This document shows positions 1-10,819 of a stretch of DNA of 64,000 bases, in pieces. How positions within the stretch are numbered: the stretch's first letter is position 1; each line of letters opens with the position of its first letter. Source of the DNA: Anseranas semipalmata (Eukaryota > Chordata > Aves > Anseriformes > Anseranatidae). The notes beneath the pieces are model-generated. The model saw only the letters and a program-made list of their open reading frames with translations, searched no databases and was not told the DNA's origin. The stretch lies in NCBI GenBank assembly GCA_013399115.1, contig VXAA01005221.1, forward strand, positions 124,679-188,678, given 5' to 3'. The position numbers were made by a program, and so were the translations under genes.

Positions 1-2198
1 AGTTGGGAAACAGAGAAAAAGTAAGCAAAAATGTTTCCAGGAGTTAAGTTACACAGTTAGACTGAGGAAGAAATTCTGTACAACACAGCAAACACAGTTT
101 GGAAAGGGGAGAAAAAATTGACCAGAAATATGCATTACAGCATAAGAATCATTTGGACATTGTCCTGTCAAACATTTACACAAGTGAGTAATCTGACTTA
201 TGGGCGTCATCACAAGAGGCTGTGGAATTACTGCATAAAGCAGTGATTTTCAATATATATAGATATTTAATTTGTGAATTCCTAAAACTCTTCCAGTGAA
301 GATGCAAACCCTTGGATGGCAAAATTAAACCTATTGCGAACACAATTGCTTGCAGTTGTCACTTTTTAGGGAGTGGTTGGTAGAGCTCCAGGGGTCTGCA
401 CAACCACGAGCTGAAAGCCATTGGCATAAATGTAGGCAGGATGAGACCTATCAAACAGACTCAGTGCTAGATTTGAATCTTGCTAATAACTGTAATATTA
501 ATTACAACCAAGAGTGTTTTGATCTTCAGCAGAACTTGGCAGAGCTGGCTGTTAGTCAGTGTAAATCCATTTCTTGATGCTCCCAGTGTTGCAAAAAAAC
601 CACAAAACTGAAGGGTTTGGGAGGATGCTGAGGTCTACCCGTAGCATGTTTGTCTCTTCACTTAGAAGGGACAAACAAAGCAAAAGGGGACCACTGCTAC
701 CCCTTTGCATGACCACACAGCCCTTGGGTTACTGTTCTACCTGTGAGATGTTATTTAGAAACAGGAGGGTGGGCTAGCTGGCTATGTTGAGAAGAAAATG
801 CTGTCTGCAGCTGCATGCTGCACCCAGCCCAAGGCCCCCGTAAGGGCCGGTAGATGGGTGCGAGCCAGGGAATGCTGCCCCAGGGTGATGGCCAGGGCCA
901 GGGGCAGGGACGGAGCAGAAGGGCATGGCCACCAAGGCCAGTCCGGCCTGCACCCTGCCAGAACACAACTCTTCTCATCAGGTGATTTTAAGGTAAATCA
1001 AAGGTCATCTCCTTCAGCTCCCCTGGGATTTAATGCTTTCTGCTTCAGAATTCTGAATTTGTCACCTAAAACCCATTGTAGGAACCTGAACCCATCATAA
1101 CCTACCCAGCTTTGTCTCCCTACAGAGGAATTTTGTAAGCTTGAAAGTAACCCAAAATCTCTCCACTTCTTTTTCTTTCAGTTAAAATCAATACATTTTC
1201 CCTTTATGTTTACATGCAAGAAAAATCTGTTAGCTCTACGGCATTCCTTAAACTTGGCTTCAATATGGTGATGCATTTGCTGCCTCCTGAGGCATTCTGC
1301 TGAACAGAAATGATTTTTCTAAAAGTATGGCATTAAAATGGAAATACTGGTTGCAAAAGAGATTAGCATATTATTAGAGGAAAGCTTTTTATTCCTATAC
1401 AACCATTTTTCTGTTCAAGTACAGGGTACCATTCTGCTTTGTTTATTAAATAATGGTTTTCAGAAATGACTCAGAAAATGATGAATTTTTTGGCATCTGA
1501 TATCACAATGTTTTTGATTTCCATCTGGTCTGCAGTTAGGACATTTAGAGAAGGGACAACCATCAGGCCAGGTCACAGATATGACTAATGGCATTTTTGT
1601 GGGTTTTGCAGTATCAAGATTTGTAAGCTCCATCATAATATCCGATTCAGCAGACTTTGCCAGATTCTTCATCTTCATGATAGTGAGTTTACAATGTTAT
1701 TGTCTGCACAGCTATTTCCAAATGAAATAAGTGTTATCACTGTGAAATAAACAATTAAAATAAAAAGCCTGTTTCCACAAATTCATTTATTTAATGGAAT
1801 GTGAGCCAAGTAAATCAAGAGCCTTAAAGTTAGCCAAAAGCTCCAAAGGAAAGCAAGCATTTGTTTCTTAATTGTCTGGTCAATTTTAAACACCTCCTGC
1901 TACTTCTCTGGTTGCTTACATTTTGTTTTTCTGTACCCCCCCNAAGACTAAATTTCATTCCTGAAGAAACACCAAATATGCTTGCCAACATAAACTAACA
2001 TGTCAGTAAATCTTAAGGAGCCCATCCTTCTCATTGCACTTAAATTTACATATTAATTGCATTTCTAATTCTCAATTTTTGAAGATGTGGACAGTGTCTA
2101 AAATAAATTGATCATGCATTGTAAAGAAAAAGTTTTAGGTTTACCTCTGAGCCAAGCAGGTTCTCTTGCTTGCTTGCTAAGCAGGTTCTGTCTTTTAG
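1..2198. other. Non-coding unique sequence, left edge
   Basis: AT-rich unique DNA with no recognisable repeat family. A GC-richer patch at about 800-965 has short open frames on both strands but no recognisable protein. A C homopolymer runs into the single N at 1943, which is probably an unresolved base in a hard-to-read C run. A minus-strand mini-ORF at 1460-1678 is listed separately. Just before 2199 the 11-mer AAGCAGGTTCT occurs twice (2154-2164 and 2179-2189) around a short run of TTGC units. Confidence 0.7.
1460..1678 (-). other. Mini-ORF of 72 codons followed by AATAAA, unrecognised
   Basis: Reading the minus strand from an ATG at 1678, 72 codons are open and end at a TGA at 1460-1462. 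A canonical AATAAA lies about a dozen bases past the stop (TTTATT on the plus strand at 1442-1447). The product is Lys/Met-rich at the start and has a cysteine cluster (C-x4-KCPNC, then two more Cys) in its second half. There is no signal peptide or membrane segment, and I do not recognise the family. A frame of this length is common by chance in 64 kb. The cysteine spacing and the nearby poly(A) signal are the only reasons to list it. It could be a small lineage-specific exon, a processed fragment or chance. Confidence 0.15.
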
Positions 2199-2378
2199 GA
2201 TTTGCACCTGTAATGAAAAGTTTGCTCATGTGCAACCTAGAGCAGTTGGACAGTGATTTAAAGACAAATGGGAGTGTGTCAGATGAGCCAATCAACAGCT
2301 GCTACACCCCAACAACTCCCTTTGACAAATTTGCGTCAGCTCTTTTTAAAAAAAAAGGGGAAAAAAAAAAGAAGAAAG
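2199..2378 (+). other. Candidate internal exon, 180 nt, phase 1-1 (unproven)
   Basis: A pyrimidine-rich acceptor (TTCTGTCTTTTAG) ends at 2198 and a good donor (AAG|GTAAAT) starts at 2379. The 180 nt between them are a multiple of three and stay open in one frame, giving about 60 residues with phase-1 boundaries on both sides, so the segment could be skipped without a frameshift. The middle of the product is acidic and Ser/Thr-rich (around LDSDLKTNGSVSDEP). The end is a poly-lysine stretch encoded by long A runs, which could equally be low-complexity noise. I do not recognise the protein. No neighbouring exon is visible, so any host gene would have very large introns. Splice-like signals flanking an open frame also occur by chance. 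Confidence 0.2.
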
Positions 2379-5300
2379 GTAAATCAGTTTATTGGAGCAC
2401 ACTGAGGGCAAACATCTCCCTTACCAGAGCTATTTGCTCTCAGAGCTTAGCACTATTACAAAATGCATATCTGCAGAATGCTTCACCCAGGCCCGATCAT
2501 GCTTTCATTTGATAATCTTGAGTTTTGAACGACCCGCGCGCATTAAGCTTGCAGTCAAACAGTAGCAATAAACCTTGAAAACGGCATTTGGGAGAAGTAG
2601 CTAAGGGCTCCCACACGGCTCTTATCTCTGCAGCTGCAGAGATACATCTCAAAATGGCAGTGAGGTGTGTGCGGCTGGGCTCGGTCGGAAGTGCGTGCTT
2701 TCCAGCAGGCTGGTTGACCTGTGGCTTAGTTTCCCAGTTGAAATATTTACCACAATAAAAATTGTAAAGGTATATGTCAAGTGACAAATGGTATTCATTT
2801 AACTGCAATATAGACCTGTGGAGAAGTATTTCATTATCTGTGATGTGCCTGTTATACTTCAGAACTTACAACCTTTTATCCAATTACATAATGACCATAA
2901 TTAAAACCCAACAACAACAAACAAAAGACACCTCTCTCTTTCCTTACCTCCCTTCCTCCCTCCCATGTAGGCTTTGTGATTAAATCCCTCAGCCTGGCAT
3001 GACTGTGAAGGCAGGAAGGCCGGGGGGAGGATGTAATTTTTAATTTCTGCGAGTCCCTGTGGAGTGCTTCAGACTGCGTTAGCTCAGTCTGGGTGACAAC
3101 CCTTGGGGGACCCGACCGCACGCTTCTGTGGGTGGCTGGGCATTTTTCTGTGTTGTGTTTTCCTTTGAGCTGGTGCTGACCCATTGGAGCTGTAGGCACT
3201 CTGGGGCTGTATCCGTGCCCGTGCACCATGGTGGGCGCCTTCTGGGTGTCCCATCCCAGGTGCCACCATCCGGGGCGAAGCACGGAGGAGTAGGGCTCCT
3301 GCTGGCTTGCTACCACCACAGGCTGTGGTGTGCCGTTTCATGATGTCCCCCTCTAAGAAAATCTGACTTCCAGTATAGCCCCAGACAACTAGTTTAATGA
3401 AAATAATCTCTGCCTCCTTCAGTTCTGCATTCCCATAAAAATGCAGTTGCTAACGAGGACCATCAGGCCATAAGATGCCAAAAGCAGCACCATGCAAATA
3501 TTAAGAGGTGAAAGGTTTGCATTCAGAGGTCCTATCTTGTCTTCAACCTGTGTGCAAAGTTAGAAAAATGGACAAAATTCTGGGTTTAGACTTGCTGAAT
3601 GACCTTTGAATCTCAAAGCTGTCCATATTTCCATTGCATCAACCAGCCTAGTGAAGGAAACAGGCTCCCTCTCTAAAGCATATGGCACAGAGTAGGTGTC
3701 CTCAATAAATTAGAGCAGTTCTCAGTTGCCTGAAAGAATCGCATTTTGGCACGAAAATGTTTGTACCTTCGGTGAGATGCGCGGGGCTGCGATAGGGGCT
3801 GGGGAGGGGAGCCCTGCTCTGCTTGCGCCTGTTTGCTTTGCGCACTTGACAGAGCCATGGGTACGGGCAGTTTCCTCCCCGCGCTGTTGTTCATGTGCAT
3901 GTCTCATGTAACGACAGGGGAGAGAAAAACATTTCTTTAAACAAGTGAAAACAAGATTGTAAACCATAAAACAAACAGCGGGGAGATTTGGGGACAGATG
4001 TACTAACAAATCAGCAACAGCTGTGAAAATTACTTTGGATACATTTTTTGAACCCGATTAAAAAAATAATAATCAAGATTAGAGTTCATTTCCTTTTCAA
4101 ATACCACAGATATCAATACCTATGTCTAACACCCGTCAGTGTGGCCCAATTCTCTCCGTAGCCACGTCAGGGCACTTGGGTGGATCTTTCCTCTGCACGT
4201 GGAGGGATGGAGCCATCAAGACTGATGGTGCACAGGATTTGCTGGGAGTGCCCCTGCCCCAGCACCTGACGCCCCAGAGATGCCAGGCACCATAAACCGT
4301 ATGGGCAGGTGGGGCTGGCACAAACCATCCTCGTGCTTGTAAGCAATTTCGTCTGCAGAAGAGGAGCCAGCTGTGTTCACATGGGGCTTCTTGACATTGC
4401 CATTTCTTTCTGCCTATCCCTAACTAGGAAATACCAGTTAACTTTTTCTGGGAAAGACCTCTCAGCAGAGCAAATGTTGATGTCCATTCATCCAGAAGGG
4501 AGACACATTGCAACCCTTAGGACTGCAGAGCTCTTTCTATCTTGTTTTCAACATGGCTTAATTTGCTTTTATTGTTTCTAAAAAATAAAGGTATGCATTT
4601 GCTAGCTTTCTATGAGATGTGTCTCTGCTACAGACGCTTTGCACTCAGACTAGCTTCCCTTAATTTCAAAGAAAGGCTGAGTGTACTACTTGTGATCAAA
4701 ACTCAAAAAAGCTGCTAAAGAAATCTCTTCTTTCTCAGTTAATTAGTGAGACCATACTAAAAGCTCTAACAGTCATCTCAGTGTCTATGGAGCACCTCAG
4801 CAGGGAGTGCTTCACCGCTGTGCACAGACCCATGTTTACCCTTTCTCTGTGAAAGCTAAGTCAACCACAGCTATAACTGTAGTATTTGGTGGGCAGTATA
4901 TTATATGTTTCCTCTTCTGGCATCTTTGGCTATCTACCATCTCATAGAGACAACATGTGATGCAGTAACACATGCCATCATTTACAGAAAAACATGCCAG
5001 ACATGGCAGATCTGAGGACTGAGGGTAGATTTTTTTGTCCAGAGAAGGCTTCCCTGAAAAATCTTCTATAACAAGAAGGTTTCCAGAGCAGAGGTTTTCA
5101 GGTGGGACTGGAGCTAATGGTGTTGGCAGTGCCATCACACAGGGCTCAGTGGTCTGAGTCAAAAAGCAAGAGCTGGGCTGGCTGTGTGAAGTGTGTGGAG
5201 TGGAGACATTGGCTCAAGGCGCAGTCTTTCAGGTCCCTCAGACGTGGGGAGCAATGGGGCACTGATGGGGGTCCAGTGCTTTCTGCCACCTACATCTGCC

Positions 5301-6225
5301 CCAGCACTGTCCCACAGGCATGGGTTGCAGTGGTTAGCCTCTGAGATGGAGTTTCTGGTCTTAGGCAAAACAGGACATGGGTGCACTGCTGTCCCTAGCA
5401 GCTGCCTGCTTTGCCTGTGCCTGAAGCCTACATCAGCAAAAAGATAGCATGAAATAAGGTTGGTGCTGAAGGTGCAGGAGATGCTTTTACTTAAATGCTA
5501 AGCACATTTCCACTGCAATTTGGCCTTGGGTTTTTAAATGTGAGGTTGTGTTAAATGTTTTATTAGCATTTTCTGTTTTTCACAAAGCAGGAAATCCCAC
5601 TTTCACCTATTAACTAAAAATAATAATGGTAATATGATCATTTTTAAGCTCCTGCTGCTCTCTGAATCATGCTGTCTTCCTCTTGCTACAAAAGCCTTAT
5701 GTCTGTTTTTGCTTCCAGCTCAAATACTGTTCTCTGAAATAGCAGGAGATTTTGTTGGAGCTCTGCATTTAGTTTTTGTTCTCTACCAATCATCAGTGTC
5801 ATTGAAGCATCCAGTCTATAAAGAAAAGCAAAGTGTGTGTTGATACTTTGTTGTAACTGTCTGCTCTTCACCAGTACACTAGAAGACAAACTAATCCTGG
5901 TGATGCTAAACCAGCTGTATTCAAAGCACCTGCCCCTATACACACATCTACATACAAGTCCATATCCACACTGCAGAAGGTTTAGAACACCATACACAGG
6001 AATCATTTCAGCAATAGCTGACACTTGACATTCTTTATCCTTAGCAATACAAAGAAAAAAAAAGAACTGTTTATTTCACAGGTTTCTTTTTAAGTTTAAG
6101 ACCAAGAGGGGTAATGTAATCTCCTGCAACTCAAACATTCTCACCCAGATCCTGCAAATCCAAGGAGCCACATGACTTCATCTGGACTAAAACATTAGGA
6201 ATTTTGGAATAAAAATGTTTGGGAA
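2379..6225. other. Non-coding unique sequence with GC-richer patches
   Basis: No interspersed repeat is recognisable. GC-richer patches at about 2520-2700, 3000-3340, 3770-3860, 4130-4320 and 5100-5420 carry overlapping short open frames on both strands. This is what moderate GC does by chance, and none of the predicted peptides looks like a known family. The patch at 2520-2700 keeps several CpGs and contains the palindrome at 2623-2644. The rest is AT-rich with nothing further to name. Confidence 0.65.
2623..2644. repeat. 22-bp perfect palindrome with central CAGCTG
   Basis: The half-site TATCTCTGCAG is followed directly by its exact reverse complement CTGCAGAGATA, with no spacer. The centre is CAGCTG, a canonical E-box core, nested in CTGCAGCTGCAG. 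The flanks carry a GATA-type half-site on each strand (TTATCT and AGATA). The palindrome lies in a patch with more CpG than its surroundings. It could be a dimeric transcription-factor site or a hairpin-forming sequence. The symmetry is certain; any function is inference. Confidence 0.8.
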
Positions 6226-6637
6226 AAAAGGGCTTTTTTAAGCTGGCAAAGGGGAAACTAAGGGGGACGTGACAGCAAGTTATAGGTATTTGAAGGATAG
6301 TTACAAAGATGACAGAGCCAGACTCTTCTCAGCATTACCAGACTGCCCAGACATGTAGCAACAGCCACAGGAGATTCAGGATGGACATTAGGAAAAAGTT
6401 TTTTTATAAGCAGGTAGTGCAATTTGGGAACATGTTGCTCAGGGAGGCTGCGGAGTTGCCATCATTGGATGTTTTCAAGACTTTGCAAGCCAAAGCCATG
6501 TCTGAGCTGACCTGATGTTCATGTCATGCTTTGCCTGAGCTGACCTGATGTTCATGTCATGCCCTGCTTTGTGGAGGCGGCTGGACCAGCTGTCCTCCAC
6601 AGGTCCCTTCCAGCCAGTTTTTTGTTGAGTCTGTGAA
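6226..6637 (+). mobile_element. CR1 LINE 3' fragment, old
   Basis: This is a plus-strand CR1 remnant. The core GGAGATTCAGGATGGACATT with AGGAAAAAGTT, the GGGAGGCTGCGGAGTTGCC block and the 3' UTR phrase CAGGTCCCTTCCAGCC are all diagnostic of the end of avian CR1 ORF2 and its 3' UTR. It ends in a decayed tail (GAGTCTGTGAA). The copy is 5'-truncated, diverged and full of small indels, so its reading frame is dead. A 27-bp unit is tandemly duplicated inside it, at 6502-6528 and 6535-6561. Confidence 0.88.
6502..6561 (+). repeat. Tandem duplication inside the CR1 3' region
   Basis: The 27-bp unit beginning CTGAGCTGACCTGATG occurs twice with a 33-bp period (6502-6528 and 6535-6561) and no mismatches. 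CR1 3' regions normally have only one such block, so this is a local slippage duplication that arose after insertion or was carried by the source copy. The perfect match suggests it is younger than the divergence of the host element. Confidence 0.9.
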
Positions 6638-8400
6638 GCTGCTTAGTGACACAAGCAGAAATGCAAAGATATTAAAGATTTCTTCAAAATTACTGATGGC
6701 AGGAATGTGATTAGGTGAGGCATGGCCAGACATTAGGCAAACAACTCTCCATGCATCAGAAACAGGTTAAAAAAAAGACTTGGTGAGGAACTCAATGGTA
6801 CATTGATTTCTTGAGGAGATTTGCCATAGAAAGTTCTACAGGTTTTGGCTTAAGAAATCTTTTCATCTTCACACATACACTGTAAATACGTAACTACCCA
6901 CACAAAGCTGGAAGTGTTCTTTTAAAATATTAATATTTACAAATTTTGCAAAACAAAACTGAGAATAGTTGGCAAATATATTAAATTCTTTGTAGCAGAA
7001 TAAGTGGTATGTTCTGAAAAAAGCCTGCAATGTCCTGTTTTTCATTTCCAAAAACACAGCTTCTTCTTATCCCCAAGTTTATTCCAGTCTCTCTGGTAAT
7101 AATGAGCTTCACAGGGCAAGTATGAAAAGCTGCATTTGCAATTGCCTACAGTAAACTGAGGAAGAGCTAAAATAGACTGTTTAATAAAACTCAAGTAATT
7201 CATTTTAAGAAATAGGATTCCTCATAATAAACACAAATTTCAGAACCGTGGCTATAATTTACAGTATATTAATTGGTTTACTATTGTGCTTTGTGACAAT
7301 GTGCTTATCACATTCAGTATGGCACAGGATATTTTCTTTGTGACATTACCACATCTCCGTATTGTAATGATTCCTGTCAATGCAGAGTGTAAGTATTTAT
7401 TATTATCCAATATTTTTAAGCAGAAGGTAAAGACAGAGAGGTCCAGATTCATAACACCTAACAAAAGGCACTTCACTGCCATGGCTGACCAACGAGACAA
7501 CTTGCCTTCGGGTCTGTATAACTGCAATTGAGGGAGACAGGAACATCTCAGACAATGATTCAGCCCACCTAGAATGGGCTTACAGTCACCAGCCAGCTTC
7601 TTTGATACACTTCAGCAGGTGCTTAAAGGTTGATGGTATGAGTCTGGGCTTTGGGAAGGGTATAGATATTATTTATACTGTTTAAAAGAGGGACTAACCA
7701 TGCAAAACATGTTTTGACTTCTTTCTATTTGAATGATATCAGGAATGGACAAAAACATCCTCTCCAGATTTTTACCCCAGATCTTCTTTTGTTCCACACC
7801 CTCACATAAAAAAGATTACTTCAGCGATGTCAATCCCCCCTCCATTATTTTCAGAACATATTTGGGAACATCTTGCACTATCAGGACAATTATTACTGGC
7901 TTCAAGCCTTGTCTGAGTGAAGACAGGGGCTACCTGGAGATTTTCGCTGCAAGCCTCTGTCTATTGTTTGCTCTGAAAGTGCCCACGTGTGCTAGAAAGA
8001 ACATATTGTCCATGCTCTACATGGAAAGAGACTGAACAAACAAAGCTGCAGGGCAGAGGAATGATGAATGCACTAGGTAGTGAATAACCACTGCTGGATA
8101 ATATGCAAGATAACACCATGGTTTTATATGTTTTTTAAGTATAATAGCTCACAAAGAAATTTTGAGGTGTTAGATCAGTTTAGCCTATCCCCTTACCATA
8201 CAGGTTTATATATAAAGTGCTAGCATCCTGATCATTTGGAGCTATATATTGCAGTTTATCTCTTTGCACTGTGCCATTTGCTAAGAGTGGAGAACTGCTT
8301 TTTAAGGTGACTAACAGAGTGCCCGTGCTTTCTCATAGCTGCTGCCGCATTCTGTCCCAGCGTGAGCGAGTGATTTCAGGCACTTGAATGTACCATCAGT
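6638..8400. other. Non-coding unique sequence
   Basis: AT-rich unique DNA with no recognised repeat. Open frames such as those at 7252-7531 overlap on opposite strands and have no recognisable product. I see no promoter or splice signal that I could defend. Confidence 0.6.
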
Positions 8401-8824
8401 TTAATAATTGTGACTTGAGCAGTGAGTGGTGCTGAGACTCAGCCCCTGGGAGCATCCACAGCTGCACATCAGAGATGATTTCAGGAGCTCTGCTTCTTTT
8501 AGGATCTGGAAGACTTGCAGGTCCAGATCTGCCAGGTGAAAAGGGGTCAAACCTCGTCTGATATTTTGGTCTCTATGCTCATTTGAGGTGGCTATTTTTT
8601 GCAGCAGCTGCAATGACCTCTGCATCCTGAGATCTTCATCAGAAGCAGCCCAGCTCAGACATGACCTGCTGGAGTATTTCATCCAGGTGGTCCCTGATCT
8701 CTGCTGCCATCTCTTGTGGAGGCCCTTCAGATCTGAGCACTCATGAGGCTAGCCTGCTTCCTGCCACCTCTTCCCTGAAGCCCAACAGGGCCCGTCCCAT
8801 TGCATGCGCAGACGTGTCCGCCAT
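8401..8824 (-). pseudogene. Decayed coding sequence, family not recognised
   Basis: On the minus strand an ATG at 8824 starts a frame that runs 27 codons to a TGA (8743-8741). It then continues open in the same frame to tandem TGAs (8641-8636). The TGA at 8743 is a one-step change from CGA, a common CpG-decay product. Around 8642-8682 the coherent reading moves to another frame, which runs from the ATG at 8682 to a stop ending at 8401. The peptides are charged and helical-looking (for example EIRDHLDEILQQ, then SDEDLRMQRSLQLLQK), unlike the surrounding random frames. The first part has several CpGs, as an ex-coding region would. I read this as one old frame broken by a stop and a frameshift: a processed pseudogene, or the remains of a transposon- or retroelement-encoded protein. 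I cannot name the parent. Chance remains possible. Confidence 0.35.
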
Positions 8825-10293
8825 GACTTATGTCCACAGTTACCTAACATGAGGTAAACACACTTCCAGTCACACAGGATTGTGGAGAGCTCATCATTCG
8901 CCATTTAATTCTGAACACATCCATGCAGTTTTGCTCATGTCTACTAATACAGAGAAACCTATATTTGTTTGGTAGTGCACAGCTCTCAAATTCAAATGCC
9001 TCCATATGTGCCAGCATGGCGTGCCAGGGCAGAAGAGTGGGCCACCACTACTCCTCAACTCAGGGTCACAGACTGAAGGGCTGGAAAAGCTCTCATAAAG
9101 CCATCTGGATTGCATTAGCTAGAGCACAGCAGGTCAAGGGAAGGGAAGAGATTATTCCCCTCTGGAGCTTTTTGTAGCTCCCATAGAGAGCTAAGGAAAA
9201 GAAGCAGGCAAGGGGACAGGGCACAACTTTTATCAGACCAATGACTTAGCTGGAAAAAATGGGCAAGCCCTTCCCAACAGGCCTTTGTCTAGTCTATCTT
9301 TGAATGTGTTAACCGTGATTTAGCTGTTTGTATTTTGGTCATTGTTACATTAGGAGTCAACAAGCTCCATGTTCATAAAACTTGAAAAAAACCCGCCGAT
9401 AACTTAGTTTCACCATTCATCTTTAGGATCCCATGACTACATTTCTGTTTATAAAAATAACAACATGTTCATATAAACTATATGAGATTAAAATCGTTCC
9501 ATGAAAACAATCAGAATTCCCTTTCATTAACAGACTCTGCGGGAGAGCAATACTGTTATTTGTACTGTCTGAGCAGTGTGTAATACTTTGCAGTACTTAA
9601 TAATATTACTTAGACCCTGGGAGCAGAGTCATCTCTTTAGAAGAAATCAGGATGTGGTACCACTCTTAAAAAGGTTTATATTTACATGAGGGGAAAAGCA
9701 TACCTTCAGAGACCTATGGGTGTTGACAGCTTACAAGGATTTCCCATTTATTAAAATGAATAAGAAAGAGGTGAAACTGATACATTCCTTGTCCAACAGA
9801 GCAAGAGACTGTTCTTCTCTTCTGGCAATGAGAGGAGATGTTGTATGCCCAATCCTGCTCTCCCCAGGCTCTGTGGGAAGGGTGCCTTACAGTTAGGTCA
9901 GGACATAAAACTGAATTCCTCATTCTGCTGCAAACTTTTCCCACCATCTTGAACACACCTCTAGGAGAGCTTAGGCACCAGGGTGGCAGTCAGAGCCCAC
10001 ATCAATGCGTTTGGCACTGGCACTTTCCCTGGGGAGGTTCCTGAGGTGTGCAGAGCCATGAATGGCATGGCCACCACCCAGGCAGGGCTGGGCAGCTCAG
10101 GACCTGGGTAACTCAGGCTTCACAAAGTCAAAGATTCCTCACTGTTCGGTCTGCCCAGTTCAAATACACCAAGCACACACATACTGATGTGGGTTGGACT
10201 GGCTTTGAGCATGGGTAGTGTCAGCGCATGCCTGCCCCAAACACACCTCACAGACAAAGTTTCAGCAGCTCAGAATAAGATGTCTCAATATCC
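8825..10293. other. Non-coding unique sequence
   Basis: Mixed-composition unique DNA. The stretch 9830-10260 is moderately GC-rich, with short frames on both strands and no recognisable product. I found no repeat family until the CR1 tail that begins at 10294. Confidence 0.6.
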
Positions 10294-10522
10294 CACAGAA
10301 TCACAGAATCACAGAATCATTTAGGTTGGAAGAGACCTTCAAGATCACCTAGTCCACCCTATGACCTAACACTAACAAGCCCTCCACTAGACCATGTCAC
10401 TAAGCTCTACATCTAAATGTCTTTTGAATACCTCCAGGGATGGTGACTCAACCACCTCCCTGGGCAGCCTGTTCCAATGTCTAACAACCCTTTCAGTAAA
10501 GAAATTTTTCAGTAAAGAAATA
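10294..10522 (-). mobile_element. CR1 LINE 3' end, minus strand
   Basis: On the plus strand this begins with three CACAGAAT-type units, the reverse complement of the CR1 octamer tail. It continues with TTTAGGTTGGAAGAGACC, the CCTAGTCCA block and CCAGGGATGGTGACTCAACC, which corresponds to the end of ORF2. Read on the minus strand, the last ORF2 codons end in the usual Asp-Met-Val-stop. The copy is 5'-truncated within the RFRLxIRKKFF-equivalent block, where a 14-bp unit is duplicated (10492-10505 and 10508-10521). It shares a subfamily with the copy at 33778-33943: both carry the block CCTAACACTAACAAGCCCTC. Confidence 0.95.
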
Positions 10523-10786
10523 TCCTTCATGGATCTATTCCACTCTTTGCTCCATAGTCCTCCACCTGCAAAACAAGTGATTTAGTGCATCCCTGTTTCA
10601 CTTGAACATCATAGAGATAAGTATGTTCAAGGCTAAGCAGCAAAGGAGCTTGCAGGTCCTCAAGGGAAATTGGCTGCCATTTGTTCTCTGCTATTTAATG
10701 AATGAAGGATACAGTAAAGACATAAAAAAGCCAAAGTGTAAAAAGGGTTAAAAAGATCAAAAATATACTCTATTTGAAACATTTTT

Positions 10787-10790
<4 letters not shown>

Positions 10791-10819
<29 letters not shown>
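10791..10819 (+). repeat. Poly(T) run, 29 nt
   Basis: An uninterrupted run of 29 T, bounded by C on both sides. It could be a fossil retroposon A-tail on the minus strand, but no LINE or processed sequence is recognisable on the expected side, and CR1 does not end in poly(A). The length in the assembly may be unreliable. Confidence 0.95.

Noticed and set aside
10791..10819. The 29-T run as the tail of a processed pseudogene on the minus strand
   Set aside because: No coding-like or transcript-like sequence lies on the plus-strand right side of the run, where the body of a minus-strand retrocopy would be. It is best left as a homopolymer.
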